This document shows, piece after piece, positions 25,947 through 34,723 of a stretch of DNA of 44,535 bases. The stretch is from Sphingobacteriaceae bacterium (GTDB lineage Bacteria; Bacteroidota; Bacteroidia; Sphingobacteriales; Sphingobacteriaceae): the NCBI GenBank assembly GCA_024645045.1, contig JAHEGO010000005.1, positions 1 through 44,535 of the forward strand, given 5' to 3'. The notes below the pieces were generated by a model. It worked only from the letters and a program-made list of their open reading frames with translations. It was not told the origin of the DNA and did not search any database. The translations under genes and the position numbers were made by a program. How positions within the stretch are numbered: position 1 is the stretch's first letter; every line of letters begins with the position of its first letter.

Positions 25947-28215
25947 GCGCTGGGTTAAAATTCTTTACCAAACAGTAAGGGTAATTGCAATATATTTTAT
26001 CGCAATGGAACTTAATTTTTTGTGGTTGTTTGGATATTCTCCTACTATTAATGAATTAAGAAATCCTCCCTATTCAATTGCATCAGAAGTTTACTCTTCT
26101 GACAGTGTTTTAATTGGTAGGTATTTCAAAGAAAATAGAATTCCTGTAGTATATGATAGCATCGCTCCTATTGTATTTAAAGCATTAGTAGCCACTGAGG
26201 ATGTTCGTTTTTACCAACACCATGGCATTGATTTTTATTCTATTGGATCTAGTATTTGGTCTACAGCCAATGGAGATAAACGTGGTGCAAGTACCATTAC
26301 CCAACAATTAGCAAAGAATTTATTCAGAACAAGAAGCCGTACATCGCAAGGGTTGATAAGGTTTATTCCAGTAGTAAAAACAATAGTTTATAAGACGAAG
26401 GAATGGATAACTGCATTGAAATTAGAATACTTGTATGATAAAAAAGATATTCTAGAAATGTATTTAAATACGGTAAGTTTTGGGAATAATTCATTCGGTA
26501 TTAAAGTTGCAGCAAAAAAATACTTCAATAAATTACCAATAGAATTAAATACAGAGGAAGCGGCTTTGTTGGTTGGTATGTTAAAAGCTACATCCACTTA
26601 CAACCCTATTACTAAGCCAGAGAAAGCACTAGAAAGAAGAAATGTGGTGTTGGCTCAAATGGCCAAAGATGGCGTAATTTCTGAGGGTAAATACAAACAA
26701 ATTGTTCTTAAGCCAATAAAGCTGTCTCTTTCAGAAGATGATGAAAAGGATAAAACTAAAGATTCATATTTAAGAACTGCTGTTGCTAATTATTTAGAAA
26801 AGTGGTGCGATGACAATGGATTTGATTTATATGCTGATGGTTTAAAAATTTACACCACAATTGATTCAAGAATGCAAAAACATGCAGAAGATGCGATGCA
26901 AGATTGGATGAAAACATTACAAAAAAGATTTAGAAATACATGGCAAAATGAAGCACCATGGCGCGATGAAAATGGCGTTGAAATTCCAAATTTCTTAAAC
27001 ATGCTTGCACAAAGACTTCCATTGTACAATGCTTTACAAGATAAATATGGCGAGCAAACCGATTCTATTGAAGCAAAGCTGAACGAAAAGAAACGCATGA
27101 AAATTTTCACTTGGAAAGGTGAAAAAGACACCACCTTTTCTACCTATGATTCGTTAGCCTATTATGCAAGTATGTTACAATCAGGGTTGATGACACTTGA
27201 CCCATTCAATGGCCATATTAAAACATGGGTTGGCGGAATCAATTATAAATACTTTAAATATGATCACATCAATCAAGCTAAAAGACAAGCAGGATCTACA
27301 TTTAAGCCATTTGTATATTTAGCAGCAATTGACAATGGCTACTCTCCTTGTGATAAATTTACTGATAAACCTATCACCATTAATTATACAGAAGACGGAG
27401 AACAAAAATCATGGTCACCAAAAAATTCTGATTGGAAATTTTCTGGAAAAGAAATGTCTTTAAGATGGGCTATGGGAAAATCTTGTAACTCTGTAACAGC
27501 GCAATTAACACAAGCAATTGGTTGGGACAAAGTGGTAGAATATGCTAAAAAGTTAGGTATTGAAAGTCCATTAAAATCTGTGCCTTCCGTTGGTTTAGGC
27601 TCAAATGATGTAACACTTTATGAAATGGTTCGTGCCTATGGTGTATTTTTAAATACTGGTGTTAAATCTGAGCCAATATTAGTAACTAAAATTAACGACC
27701 AAGATGGTAAGGTATTAGCTGAATTTAAATCAAAACAAGAAAGAGTTATATCTGAAGAAACAGCTTGGTTGATGATACATATGTTCAAAGGCGGAATGGA
27801 AGAGCCTGGAGGTACCTCTCAAGCCCTTTGGGAATATGATATATGGAGTAAAGGAAATGAAATTGGCGGAAAAACAGGAACTACATCAAATCATTCAGAT
27901 GGTTGGTATATTGGAATTACTAAAGACTTAGTTACTGGAGTTTGGGTTGGAGCTGATGAAAGAAGCATTCACTTTAAAACATCAGATTATGGCGAAGGCT
28001 CTAAAACCGCTTTACCAATTTATGGTAAGTTTATGGAAAAATTGTACCACGATCCTTTATCTGGTATTACTTATGGTAAATTTCCTAAACCAACCGTTAA
28101 AATAACTAAAGATTATTATTGTCCTACACCACGTCAACGTAATGATTCAAGTGCAGTTGATTCAACAGGTGTTATAATGAGCGATTCTTTAAATATTATA
28201 GAAGCAGAACAATAA
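25939..28215 (+). CDS. Class A penicillin-binding protein (PBP1A type)
   Basis: This bifunctional peptidoglycan synthase is anchored by one N-terminal membrane helix (about residues 9-30). The glycosyltransferase GT51 domain shows ATEDVRFYQHHGID and GASTITQQLAKNL. The transpeptidase domain has SxxK (GSTFKPFVYLAA), SxN (KSCNSVTAQL) and KTGT (GGKTGTTSNHSDGW). The 758-residue length is normal. ATG 25939 (MDKRWVKI) is preferred to an in-frame TTG at 25927. The start overlaps the kmo stop (ATGGATAA), so it can be translated from the kynurenine mRNA, although the functions are unrelated. Confidence 0.95.
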   Translation: MDKRWVKILYQTVRVIAIYFIAMELNFLWLFGYSPTINELRNPPYSIASEVYSSDSVLIGRYFKENRIPVVYDSIAPIVFKALVATEDVRFYQHHGIDFYSIGSSIWSTANGDKRGASTITQQLAKNLFRTRSRTSQGLIRFIPVVKTIVYKTKEWITALKLEYLYDKKDILEMYLNTVSFGNNSFGIKVAAKKYFNKLPIELNTEEAALLVGMLKATSTYNPITKPEKALERRNVVLAQMAKDGVISEGKYKQIVLKPIKLSLSEDDEKDKTKDSYLRTAVANYLEKWCDDNGFDLYADGLKIYTTIDSRMQKHAEDAMQDWMKTLQKRFRNTWQNEAPWRDENGVEIPNFLNMLAQRLPLYNALQDKYGEQTDSIEAKLNEKKRMKIFTWKGEKDTTFSTYDSLAYYASMLQSGLMTLDPFNGHIKTWVGGINYKYFKYDHINQAKRQAGSTFKPFVYLAAIDNGYSPCDKFTDKPITINYTEDGEQKSWSPKNSDWKFSGKEMSLRWAMGKSCNSVTAQLTQAIGWDKVVEYAKKLGIESPLKSVPSVGLGSNDVTLYEMVRAYGVFLNTGVKSEPILVTKINDQDGKVLAEFKSKQERVISEETAWLMIHMFKGGMEEPGGTSQALWEYDIWSKGNEIGGKTGTTSNHSDGWYIGITKDLVTGVWVGADERSIHFKTSDYGEGSKTALPIYGKFMEKLYHDPLSGITYGKFPKPTVKITKDYYCPTPRQRNDSSAVDSTGVIMSDSLNIIEAEQ

Positions 28216-28222
28216 AAAAAAT

Positions 28223-28240
28223 CCCGATGATTTCATCGGG
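28223..28240. terminator. Terminator between the PBP and M16 peptidase genes
   Basis: A GC-rich 8-bp stem (28223-28230 with 28233-28240) is extended by A-T pairs between an A8 run and a T8 run. It ends the plus-strand kynurenine-PBP transcript and can also serve the leftward M16 transcript, whose stop lies ten bases away. Confidence 0.85.
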
Positions 28241-28250
28241 ATTTTTTTTG

Positions 28251-29558
28251 TTATAATTTTTGAAGAAATATTTCAGAATTAACTTTGCTTAAATCGCCTA
28301 AGTAAGACCACCTAATTCCTTGAATGTATTTATTAAATACAATATTTACATCTTTTGGGTTTACTTTATTAATATTCTCAATAAAGCTATTGAAGTTCTT
28401 CCAATTACCCTTTACTTCAGCCATTCCTAGGCCTTGTGTTTGAGCAGAATTGGTTTCTAATCCCATATAATAGGAAGTTACATAACCACTTTTTTGATCT
28501 TTAATTTCTTTTTCAGAAAATCCTTCCTTTTTAAGTTTCTTTAATTCATCAATCATTACTGAAACTGCTTGTTTAGGATCAGTTGTACTTACATAAATAT
28601 TAGTGTATGGATTAATGTTTGTACTATAACTTGCAGAAGGTGCATAAGATAAACTTCTCTTGGTTCTTATTTCATCAAATAAACGATCTGCTAAAATTCC
28701 AAAGGCAATTTGCATAGCATAAGTTTCAGCTGTTCCGTAAGCTGGAGCATTCATTATCCCTCTTATGTAATTTGTAGCCAATTTTCTATCTTCTACTTTA
28801 ATAGTTGACTGAGCAATACTTAAAAGTTTAGTTTTGGGAGCTACAAAATTACCTTCTGGCATTTTTTCAGTTAATTTTTTAACTTTTTCGATTAAATCTT
28901 GACGATCAATTTTACCAATTACAACTAAAAAACATTGTTTCTTAGAAATAATTTTTTCATAATGTTTCTTAACTAAATCAAGGGTTAATTTATTAATACT
29001 TTCTTCAGATCCTGATGGCTTTTTATCATAATTCAAATTTGCAAATGCATCAGTCATTGCCATTTCAGTTAAATAAGCATCTGGATTCGAAATAGATTGT
29101 TTAACATTAGATATAGCCGATTCTTTGATTTTTTGAAACTCTTCATCGGGCATTAATGGTGCATTAATCACATCTTGAAAAATTGCCCAAGTAGCATTGA
29201 AATTTCTTTGGATACAACTCATCGAAATATTTGCAGCATCTAAACCAGCATTACTTTCTATACTACTTCCCATTTTATCTAATTGACGATTCAATTCATC
29301 TTTGGAATAGTTTGCAGAACCGCCACTAGTCACTAAATCTAATGCAATAGATTCAATTCCTTCTTGTTCTTTTAGGTAATTGGCTGTTCCACCTTTAACA
29401 AATAACCTAGCACTTACTATTTGGTTACTTGTAGGCTTATACAGCACTTTAAACCCATTTACCATTATCTCTTCGGTTGTTGATTTTGATTGAGCCGAAG
29501 CATTATTTACAACTAAAAATCCAATAGCAATAAATAAATATTTTAATATCTTTTTCAT
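28251..29558 (-). CDS. M16-family peptidase homologue lacking the zinc site
   Basis: The 435-residue exported protein has a signal peptide (about 1-22) and two M16 (insulinase/PqqL-like) homology halves, including DEIRTKRSLSYAPSASYS, the R-Y-type motif region of the C-terminal M16 domain. The zinc motif HxxEH is missing: the matching stretch is GIESIALDLV, with Ser70, Leu73 and Asp74 at the three positions. It therefore looks like the non-catalytic partner of the M16 protein encoded seven bases upstream, as in M16B heterodimers. Together they probably act in the periplasm or at the outer membrane as a clamshell peptidase. Confidence 0.9.
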   Translation of the reverse strand: MKKILKYLFIAIGFLVVNNASAQSKSTTEEIMVNGFKVLYKPTSNQIVSARLFVKGGTANYLKEQEGIESIALDLVTSGGSANYSKDELNRQLDKMGSSIESNAGLDAANISMSCIQRNFNATWAIFQDVINAPLMPDEEFQKIKESAISNVKQSISNPDAYLTEMAMTDAFANLNYDKKPSGSEESINKLTLDLVKKHYEKIISKKQCFLVVIGKIDRQDLIEKVKKLTEKMPEGNFVAPKTKLLSIAQSTIKVEDRKLATNYIRGIMNAPAYGTAETYAMQIAFGILADRLFDEIRTKRSLSYAPSASYSTNINPYTNIYVSTTDPKQAVSVMIDELKKLKKEGFSEKEIKDQKSGYVTSYYMGLETNSAQTQGLGMAEVKGNWKNFNSFIENINKVNPKDVNIVFNKYIQGIRWSYLGDLSKVNSEIFLQKL

Positions 29559-29565
29559 GTTCTAA

Positions 29566-31266
29566 TTATTTTTTAACGATGCTGAAGGTAATATTTCTAG
29601 CAGCTGTTTTTTCATCATCTGTATTTACTTTAGCTTGTTTAATTTGGAATTTTTTATTGTTTGTTCCAATAATTCTTGCTGGTGAAATACCTGCATCTGC
29701 TAAGGCTTTTAATATGTTTTCATATCGATCATTACCGGTAGATTTTTTTTCACCATCGTGCCACGAAGCGGTAACATCAATATTTGCATTAGGGTTAATG
29801 GTTAACCATTGAATTAAGCTGTTTAATTTAGCAGCATTTGCTTCTGAAGCTAAAGTTGTTTCATTTAATTCAAAGTTTAATGTGTATTCATTCATGCTTA
29901 AAGTAGTCGCAAAAAATTGATCCATTTTTAGGGCTTTCTGCATGCCTGTTCTAACCATTGCTCCCATTACATAAGGTTGAGATTTGATGTATTTTCTTAC
30001 ATAATTTTTGATGTCTTCACGGGTAATTTTCTGCAAATTGTCTTGGTAATTGGTATAATAACCAATAGTTGCAGAACACCACCAGAAGGTTACTCCATGT
30101 ATAAATTGAGATGGTTTTTCCATACTGTATGCTTCTGAAACAGCCATTTGGTCTTTTGCAGTTTGTAATTGCTCATCTGTGAAGTAATCATCAGCATCCC
30201 AAGCATTGATATTTTTCCATAGTACATCATATGCTTCTTTAATTTTTCTTGGATTTGGTACCATGAAAATTTGAATTGGACCTACATATTTAGCAGATTG
30301 ATAGCCAACTTGAACTTGAAAAGCTAAACCTGTTTCAACTAATTCTTTATACAACTTCACATTTTTTTGTTGAAGAATTGTAGAAAAAATGTCTGCAGCG
30401 TAAGTAGATTTAATATCGTTTCTTGTATCTGGACCTTGGTAAGTCAGCATAAACACTGGTACTTGTGCGTTTGGCGATTCAACTACAAATTGTTTAGCAT
30501 ATTCAATAGGCTTAAATGACGGAATTGGATATTTTTCAAAAGGATCAAATCCAGATGGTTGCCAATCTCCCATTTTCTTTTCAATTTCATCAAAAACTTT
30601 TTGATGATCTACATCACCACATACGGCTAACAATGAGTTATTAGGCCAGTAATATTTATTTTTAATGACATTCATTTTTTCAGTAGTTGCTGAATAAATA
30701 ATTTTATAATCACCAATTGGGTTTTTTCTGCTGTAATTATCTTGCCAAACCTCTCTGTTACTTCTATCCATTAAAGCAAAAAACGGATTCGATTCTGCTC
30801 TTTGAAACTCACCTGCAACTACAGGATTTTCTCTTCTCATTTCGGCTGTATCAAATAGTGGATAACGTATTGCGCTATTCATAAAATCAATTCCTTCCGA
30901 TAATTTATCTTTACTTAAAGTGAAGAAATAATTTACTCTTTCATCAGAAGTAGTACCATTAAAAGAAATTCCTAGTTCATTCACACGATCTAAAAATGCT
31001 TTTTGAGAAGGATATGTTTTATTGGCTTTGAAAAACATATGTTCATATAAATGGCTCAAACCATTGTATTCAGGATCTTCAGTATAAGCTCCATTTTTAA
31101 CACATATTTCAATGGTTGCTAATGGTACATTTGCATCTTCGATGACTAAAATTTCCATACCATTGTTCAACTTTTTCATAAAAAAGTTATCTGGTAACTT
31201 TTCTTGGGCTTTTGCTACTAATCCAATTCCAGATACAGTAAGCAATACAATTAGTTTTTTCAACAT
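29566..31266 (-). CDS. M16 zinc metallopeptidase with an OmpA-like C-terminal segment
   Basis: The 566-residue exported protein has a signal peptide (about 1-20) and the active-site HxxEH at residues 72-76 (GLSHLYEHMFF), with the third ligand Glu153 (VVAGEFQRAES) at the usual distance. After the M16 part (to about residue 455), about 100 residues follow a pattern like the OmpA/Pal fold: an initial FELNETTL strand, NPNANIDVTASWHDG, ADAGISPARI and a final TAARNITFSI strand. The peptidoglycan-contact Asp/Arg pair of true OmpA domains is not clearly kept. It is the first gene of a two-gene operon with the inactive partner. Confidence 0.92.
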   Translation of the reverse strand: MLKKLIVLLTVSGIGLVAKAQEKLPDNFFMKKLNNGMEILVIEDANVPLATIEICVKNGAYTEDPEYNGLSHLYEHMFFKANKTYPSQKAFLDRVNELGISFNGTTSDERVNYFFTLSKDKLSEGIDFMNSAIRYPLFDTAEMRRENPVVAGEFQRAESNPFFALMDRSNREVWQDNYSRKNPIGDYKIIYSATTEKMNVIKNKYYWPNNSLLAVCGDVDHQKVFDEIEKKMGDWQPSGFDPFEKYPIPSFKPIEYAKQFVVESPNAQVPVFMLTYQGPDTRNDIKSTYAADIFSTILQQKNVKLYKELVETGLAFQVQVGYQSAKYVGPIQIFMVPNPRKIKEAYDVLWKNINAWDADDYFTDEQLQTAKDQMAVSEAYSMEKPSQFIHGVTFWWCSATIGYYTNYQDNLQKITREDIKNYVRKYIKSQPYVMGAMVRTGMQKALKMDQFFATTLSMNEYTLNFELNETTLASEANAAKLNSLIQWLTINPNANIDVTASWHDGEKKSTGNDRYENILKALADAGISPARIIGTNNKKFQIKQAKVNTDDEKTAARNITFSIVKK

Positions 31267-31423
31267 AAATATAATTTGATATATGCTGCTAATATATTGC
31301 TATTTCAGGATAAATGAAGGTAATAATTGTTTTACATTTCTATTTAATCTTACTTATAAAGCCAAAATGTGTTTATAATCTATCTAAATAAGGTTTTTAA
31401 GCGCAAGAAATGAAGCGATTTTT

Positions 31424-31453
31424 TTGATTTTTAATTCAGCTTGAGTATATTTA
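31424..31453 (+). promoter_or_regulatory. Candidate promoter of the solute-binding protein gene
   Basis: TTG (31424-31426), exactly 19 bases, and TATATTTA (31446-31453) match the Bacteroidota -33/-7 pattern apart from the last base. Transcription would begin near 31459, 12-21 bases before the two candidate start codons. The remaining 31267-31423 stretch shows nothing recognisable. Confidence 0.5.
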
Positions 31454-31479
31454 AATGATCCATAAAATCAATGTCAATT

Positions 31480-32328
31480 ATGAAAAAAATACTCTTTTTA
31501 TGTGCTATATTTTTGTTCTCGAATATAGTTGCAAATGCACAAGTTGAAACCTATGCTAATGCATGGTCAAGTAAAAAAGGCAATTTAACCGTAGCCTATT
31601 TCAACAATTACCCATATTCATATACTAATGATAAAGGTGAATTAACAGGTATCGAAATTGATTTAATTAAAGCTTTTTCAGATTGGTTATACAATAAAAA
31701 AGGTATCGAATTAACAATTAAATACGAGGCTTACGATGATTTTGCTAAGTTTTATGAAAATGTAAAGAATAAGAAAACTACTTCTATTGGGGCTGGTTCA
31801 GTAACGGTTAGTTCAGATAGAGCTAGAGATGTTAAATTTTCATCACCTTATTTAAAGAATAAACCCATTTTAATTTCTGGTGTTTCAAGATTAAGTTTAA
31901 CTGATGTAAGAAGTATTTCTAAAGAATTTGCTGGTTTAACCGCTGTTATTGTTAAGAATTCTAATCACGAAAAATTAATTAGTCAGATCAAAGAAAATTA
32001 TTGGACAGACTTGAAAATTGAATTAGTAGAATCACCTCAAGTAGTAATTGATAAAATAAGTAGTGGAGAGAAATATTTCGGATATGTAGACCTCATTACT
32101 TATTGGGCTTCTTTACAAAAAGACAGCAAACCATTAAAAATGCACAGAATTCCAGGTTCAAATTCTGAAAATTTTGCTTTTATTTTCAATAAAAATAGTG
32201 ATTGGCAAAGTGCTTTTAATGAATTTTTTGATAGTGGTTTAGGTTTTCCTAGTACAGATGATTACAAAGAAATTTTAAGAAAACACGTTGGTTCTGATAT
32301 TACAAACGCTGTTGCAATAGGTTATTAA
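31480..32328 (+). CDS. Periplasmic solute-binding protein, family 3 (amino-acid type)
   Basis: The 282-residue protein has a signal peptide (ending near ANA-QVETY) and then the SBP_bac_3 fold. Characteristic stretches are LTVAYFNNYPYSYTNDKGEL with TGIEIDLIKAFSDWL, then VTVSSDRARDVKFSSPYL and the hinge VKNSNHEKLI. It should bind a small polar ligand such as an amino acid. No ABC permease or ATPase gene is next to it, so it may be an orphan receptor or serve a distant transporter. The start at 31480 (MKK) is preferred because it gives a compact signal peptide; an in-frame ATG three codons upstream is possible. Confidence 0.87.
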   Translation: MKKILFLCAIFLFSNIVANAQVETYANAWSSKKGNLTVAYFNNYPYSYTNDKGELTGIEIDLIKAFSDWLYNKKGIELTIKYEAYDDFAKFYENVKNKKTTSIGAGSVTVSSDRARDVKFSSPYLKNKPILISGVSRLSLTDVRSISKEFAGLTAVIVKNSNHEKLISQIKENYWTDLKIELVESPQVVIDKISSGEKYFGYVDLITYWASLQKDSKPLKMHRIPGSNSENFAFIFNKNSDWQSAFNEFFDSGLGFPSTDDYKEILRKHVGSDITNAVAIGY

Positions 32329-32330
32329 AC

Positions 32331-32382
32331 AAAATTTCCTACCCTTATTTTTTTAAAATAAATTGTAAGGGTAGGAAATTTT
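32331..32382. terminator. Long inverted repeat at the converging gene ends
   Basis: Two perfect 17-base arms (32331-32347 and 32366-32382) are separated by an 18-base A/T loop. The right arm lies in the last codons of cdd and the left arm starts three bases after the solute-binding protein stop. It probably stabilises or terminates both transcripts, but the T-rich part is within the arms and not after them, so terminator activity is uncertain. Confidence 0.5.
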
Positions 32383-32824
32383 CAATCCCCACTCCTAACA
32401 TTACTTCTTCGTCAGCTCGGTATAGCAATACTTTTATTTTTTCTTTCTGTTTCATTTGAAATTCACTCATTACCTGTAAACATCCGCCACAAGGAACTAT
32501 AAAATCATCTGTAAATTTTCCATTTGAATTTTGAGCACAAATAGCAATTGCCTTAATTGATTTATTTGAATTTCTTGACCCGAAATGAAATAATGCAACA
32601 CGTTCTGCGCATAATCCACTAGGAAATGCTGCATTTTCTTGATTGTTACCCAATATAATCTCTCCATCTTCTATTAATAAACTTGCCCCAACATGAAAGT
32701 TCGAATAAGGTGCATATGCATTAATTGAAGCTTCTTTGCAGGCTTTTATTAATATTTGTTCTTGTTCACTTAGTTCAGATAAATGAATAGATGTAAATAG
32801 AGTATCTATTTTTATTTGTTTCAT
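32345..32824 (-). CDS. cdd: Cytidine deaminase
   Basis: This pyrimidine-salvage enzyme deaminates cytidine and deoxycytidine to uridine forms as a homotetramer. Zinc and catalytic residues are visible in GLCAERVALFHFG (Cys-Ala-Glu) and PCGGCLQVMSEF (two Cys). The SPYSNFxVG-like entry motif appears as APYSNFHVGASLL. The chosen start MKQIKID (32824) follows the alkB stop by seven bases; an adjacent Met codon at 32827 or an extended start at 32854, overlapping alkB, are alternatives. The 159-residue length is slightly above the usual 130-140. The end of the gene is part of a perfect inverted repeat. Confidence 0.93.
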   Translation of the reverse strand: MKQIKIDTLFTSIHLSELSEQEQILIKACKEASINAYAPYSNFHVGASLLIEDGEIILGNNQENAAFPSGLCAERVALFHFGSRNSNKSIKAIAICAQNSNGKFTDDFIVPCGGCLQVMSEFQMKQKEKIKVLLYRADEEVMLGVGIENFLPLQFILKK

Positions 32825-32831
32825 CATTTTA

Positions 32832-33905
32832 TTAATTTGACGTTTTCCAGTCATTTAATTTGCTGTTCATTAACTTAAACCATAAAGAAGGAATTAGTGC
32901 AAGTAAAATCATTCCTGGATATCCATTCGGTAATTGTGGGCTATCTTCATATTGATTCAATAATTGATAAGGCTTGCTGGCTGTCATATGATGGTCAGAA
33001 TGTCTTTGCAATTGAAATAATAAAAAATTACTAATGATGTGATTTGTATTCCAACTATGTGTTGGATTTACTTTTTCATATTTTCCATCGGGCAATAATT
33101 TTCGTTCAATGCCATAATGTTCAATGTAATTTACACCTTCTAAAATCAATATAGATAAGAGGCTACTAGTAATGATATATAATAATATGCTATAGTTGAA
33201 ATAACCTATATATATTGATGAAACGCCTGTGATGGTAATTAATAGCAACAAACTCCAAATCCATAACCTAATGGCTTCATTATGAATTGAAAAAACAGCT
33301 TGTTTCTTGATCGCCAATCTTTGACATTCTAAATGCCATGCACTTTTAATTCCACCGAAAATTGCTTGAGGTAAAAAGGCATACAAAGATTGATTTTTCT
33401 TAGCGGATGAAGGGTCTGATGGAGTTGAAACATATACATGGTGGCCTCTATTGTGTTCAATATAAAAGTGACCATAACATACTTGAACTAATAAAAATTT
33501 ACCCAGTATGCGTTCTAAATTATTCTTCTTATGACCAAGTTCATGCGCTACGGTAATACCTATTCCACCGTTTAAAATCATAGTAGAGAGGGTAATTCCT
33601 ATCCACTCAAATTTGCTCAATTGATTTACAGTTATAAAATAGCAGATGTAAATAAAAACACCAGTTTGAACCAATACCCATGCAAAAGTGATGAACTTAA
33701 AATAATGATTATGTAAATATTGATTAACAAATTCTTTGTCAATATTACTTGAATCTGTTCCAACTAAATAATCTAATATTGGTAATCCTATAAAAACTAA
33801 AATTGTTGGAAGAAAAAAATAGTAACCACCTAAATTTATTGAAATAATAACAATGAAGGGTATCACAAAAGCTAATAAATAACCTAGAGAAGAAGTATTT
33901 CTCAT
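32832..33905 (-). CDS. alkB: Alkane 1-monooxygenase (AlkB-type membrane di-iron hydroxylase)
   Basis: This integral membrane hydroxylase oxidises terminal carbons of n-alkanes or fatty-acyl-like chains using rubredoxin electrons. All four AlkB signatures are present: HELGHK (121-126), EHNRGHH (150-156), NYIEHYGI (259-266) and LQRHSDHH (299-306). Several hydrophobic helices surround them. Length 357 is a little short beside the 400-residue Pseudomonas enzyme but usual for Bacteroidota. No rubredoxin or rubredoxin reductase gene is in the window. It lies two bases after the small membrane gene and before cdd, in one operon. Confidence 0.95.
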   Translation of the reverse strand: MRNTSSLGYLLAFVIPFIVIISINLGGYYFFLPTILVFIGLPILDYLVGTDSSNIDKEFVNQYLHNHYFKFITFAWVLVQTGVFIYICYFITVNQLSKFEWIGITLSTMILNGGIGITVAHELGHKKNNLERILGKFLLVQVCYGHFYIEHNRGHHVYVSTPSDPSSAKKNQSLYAFLPQAIFGGIKSAWHLECQRLAIKKQAVFSIHNEAIRLWIWSLLLLITITGVSSIYIGYFNYSILLYIITSSLLSILILEGVNYIEHYGIERKLLPDGKYEKVNPTHSWNTNHIISNFLLFQLQRHSDHHMTASKPYQLLNQYEDSPQLPNGYPGMILLALIPSLWFKLMNSKLNDWKTSN

Positions 33906-33907
33906 AT

Positions 33908-34255
33908 TTAGTCTTCAATTAAATGGAAATGATGAAATACCCTATGAAAAAGTGGTGCAGCCAGCAAAGAGAAAGATGCAATCGCTATTAAGCCACTATA
34001 AATTGCATAAAATGAAGCAAAAATTTTAGCTGCATTTGAATTTAATGCATCAACTGGCCCCATTCCACCCAATAACATTGATGCATTTAATAAAGCATCT
34101 ATCCAATTCAAATGTGCAATAAATTTATAGCCTAATACTCCAATTAAAAGCGAAAACATCAACAAACTAAATGCGTATAAAAAGAAAAGTAATTGTCTTT
34201 TATAAAAAGCATTTAAAGAAATTAATTGATCTGATTTTTTTTCAAATACCTTCAT
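33908..34255 (-). CDS. Small membrane protein with a pore-like loop
   Basis: The 115-residue protein has an N-terminal polar stretch, a long hydrophobic helix (about 22-48), a loop with LNASMLLGGMGPVDALNSN, a second helix (about 72-100) and a His-rich tail (FHRVFHHFH). Helix, short re-entrant-like Gly-rich loop, helix is reminiscent of two-TM ion channels, but there is no TVGYG filter. I do not recognise the family. Its stop is two bases from the alkB ATG, so the genes are cotranscribed and possibly coupled; the His-rich tail could bind metal, which is a guess. Confidence 0.7.
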   Translation of the reverse strand: MKVFEKKSDQLISLNAFYKRQLLFFLYAFSLLMFSLLIGVLGYKFIAHLNWIDALLNASMLLGGMGPVDALNSNAAKIFASFYAIYSGLIAIASFSLLAAPLFHRVFHHFHLIED

Positions 34256-34319
34256 TAATTAAATTGTATCTATTTTAAATATACAAATTCAAAATTGTAA
34301 TGAAGAAAATGCGCTTTTT

Positions 34320-34721
34320 TTAATTGTATAAAAAATGATTATTTTTAATAATTGGCGTTTTTAACAAAGAAACACCTAAAATGGGTTCTTTTAAAATCGT
34401 ATTAGCTAAATCAACCCAATCTGGATTGATAGCCCTTATTAATTTCTCTTTTTGAGCTCTTGTCCAGTTTTTGATAGTTAATAGACGGTCTTTGGCTTGA
34501 AATGTATTATGGTATGCTTCAAAATAAACTAATCGGCTATTGGTTTCTGTAAATCCTTCAAACAAATCGGGTTTGATTTTGTGGTTTTTAGAAAATTGAA
34601 TGATATCTTCTGTAATACCTATTTCTATTGATGTTCTATTCGCATTAGTAATAAAATACAAATATTTAACTTCTTGTTGAATGTTTGTTTTTTGAGTAGA
34701 AATTTCTTGATTTAAGACCAT
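34320..34721 (-). CDS. GIY-YIG-like protein lacking nuclease residues
   Basis: The 133-residue protein aligns by eye with short GIY-YIG (YhbQ/UvrC-N-like) proteins: VKYLYFITNAN, IEIGIT in place of YIG.T, RLVYFEAY, and the hallmark IKNWTRAQKEKLIRAINPDW end block. The catalytic Arg position after the YIG strand is occupied by Gln/Phe (IIQF), and the catalytic Glu of the following helix is Leu (AKDRLLTIKNW). It is therefore probably a non-cleaving relative. It is divergent from the XRE/S24 regulator, and a palindromic site overlaps its leader, so the regulator may control it. Confidence 0.75.
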   Translation of the reverse strand: MVLNQEISTQKTNIQQEVKYLYFITNANRTSIEIGITEDIIQFSKNHKIKPDLFEGFTETNSRLVYFEAYHNTFQAKDRLLTIKNWTRAQKEKLIRAINPDWVDLANTILKEPILGVSLLKTPIIKNNHFLYN

Positions 34722-34723
34722 AG

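Noticed and set aside
31267-31423. Intergenic stretch checked for tRNA, small RNA or riboswitch
   Set aside because: No cloverleaf, conserved aptamer or strong hairpin was seen; only the promoter after 31424 is supported.
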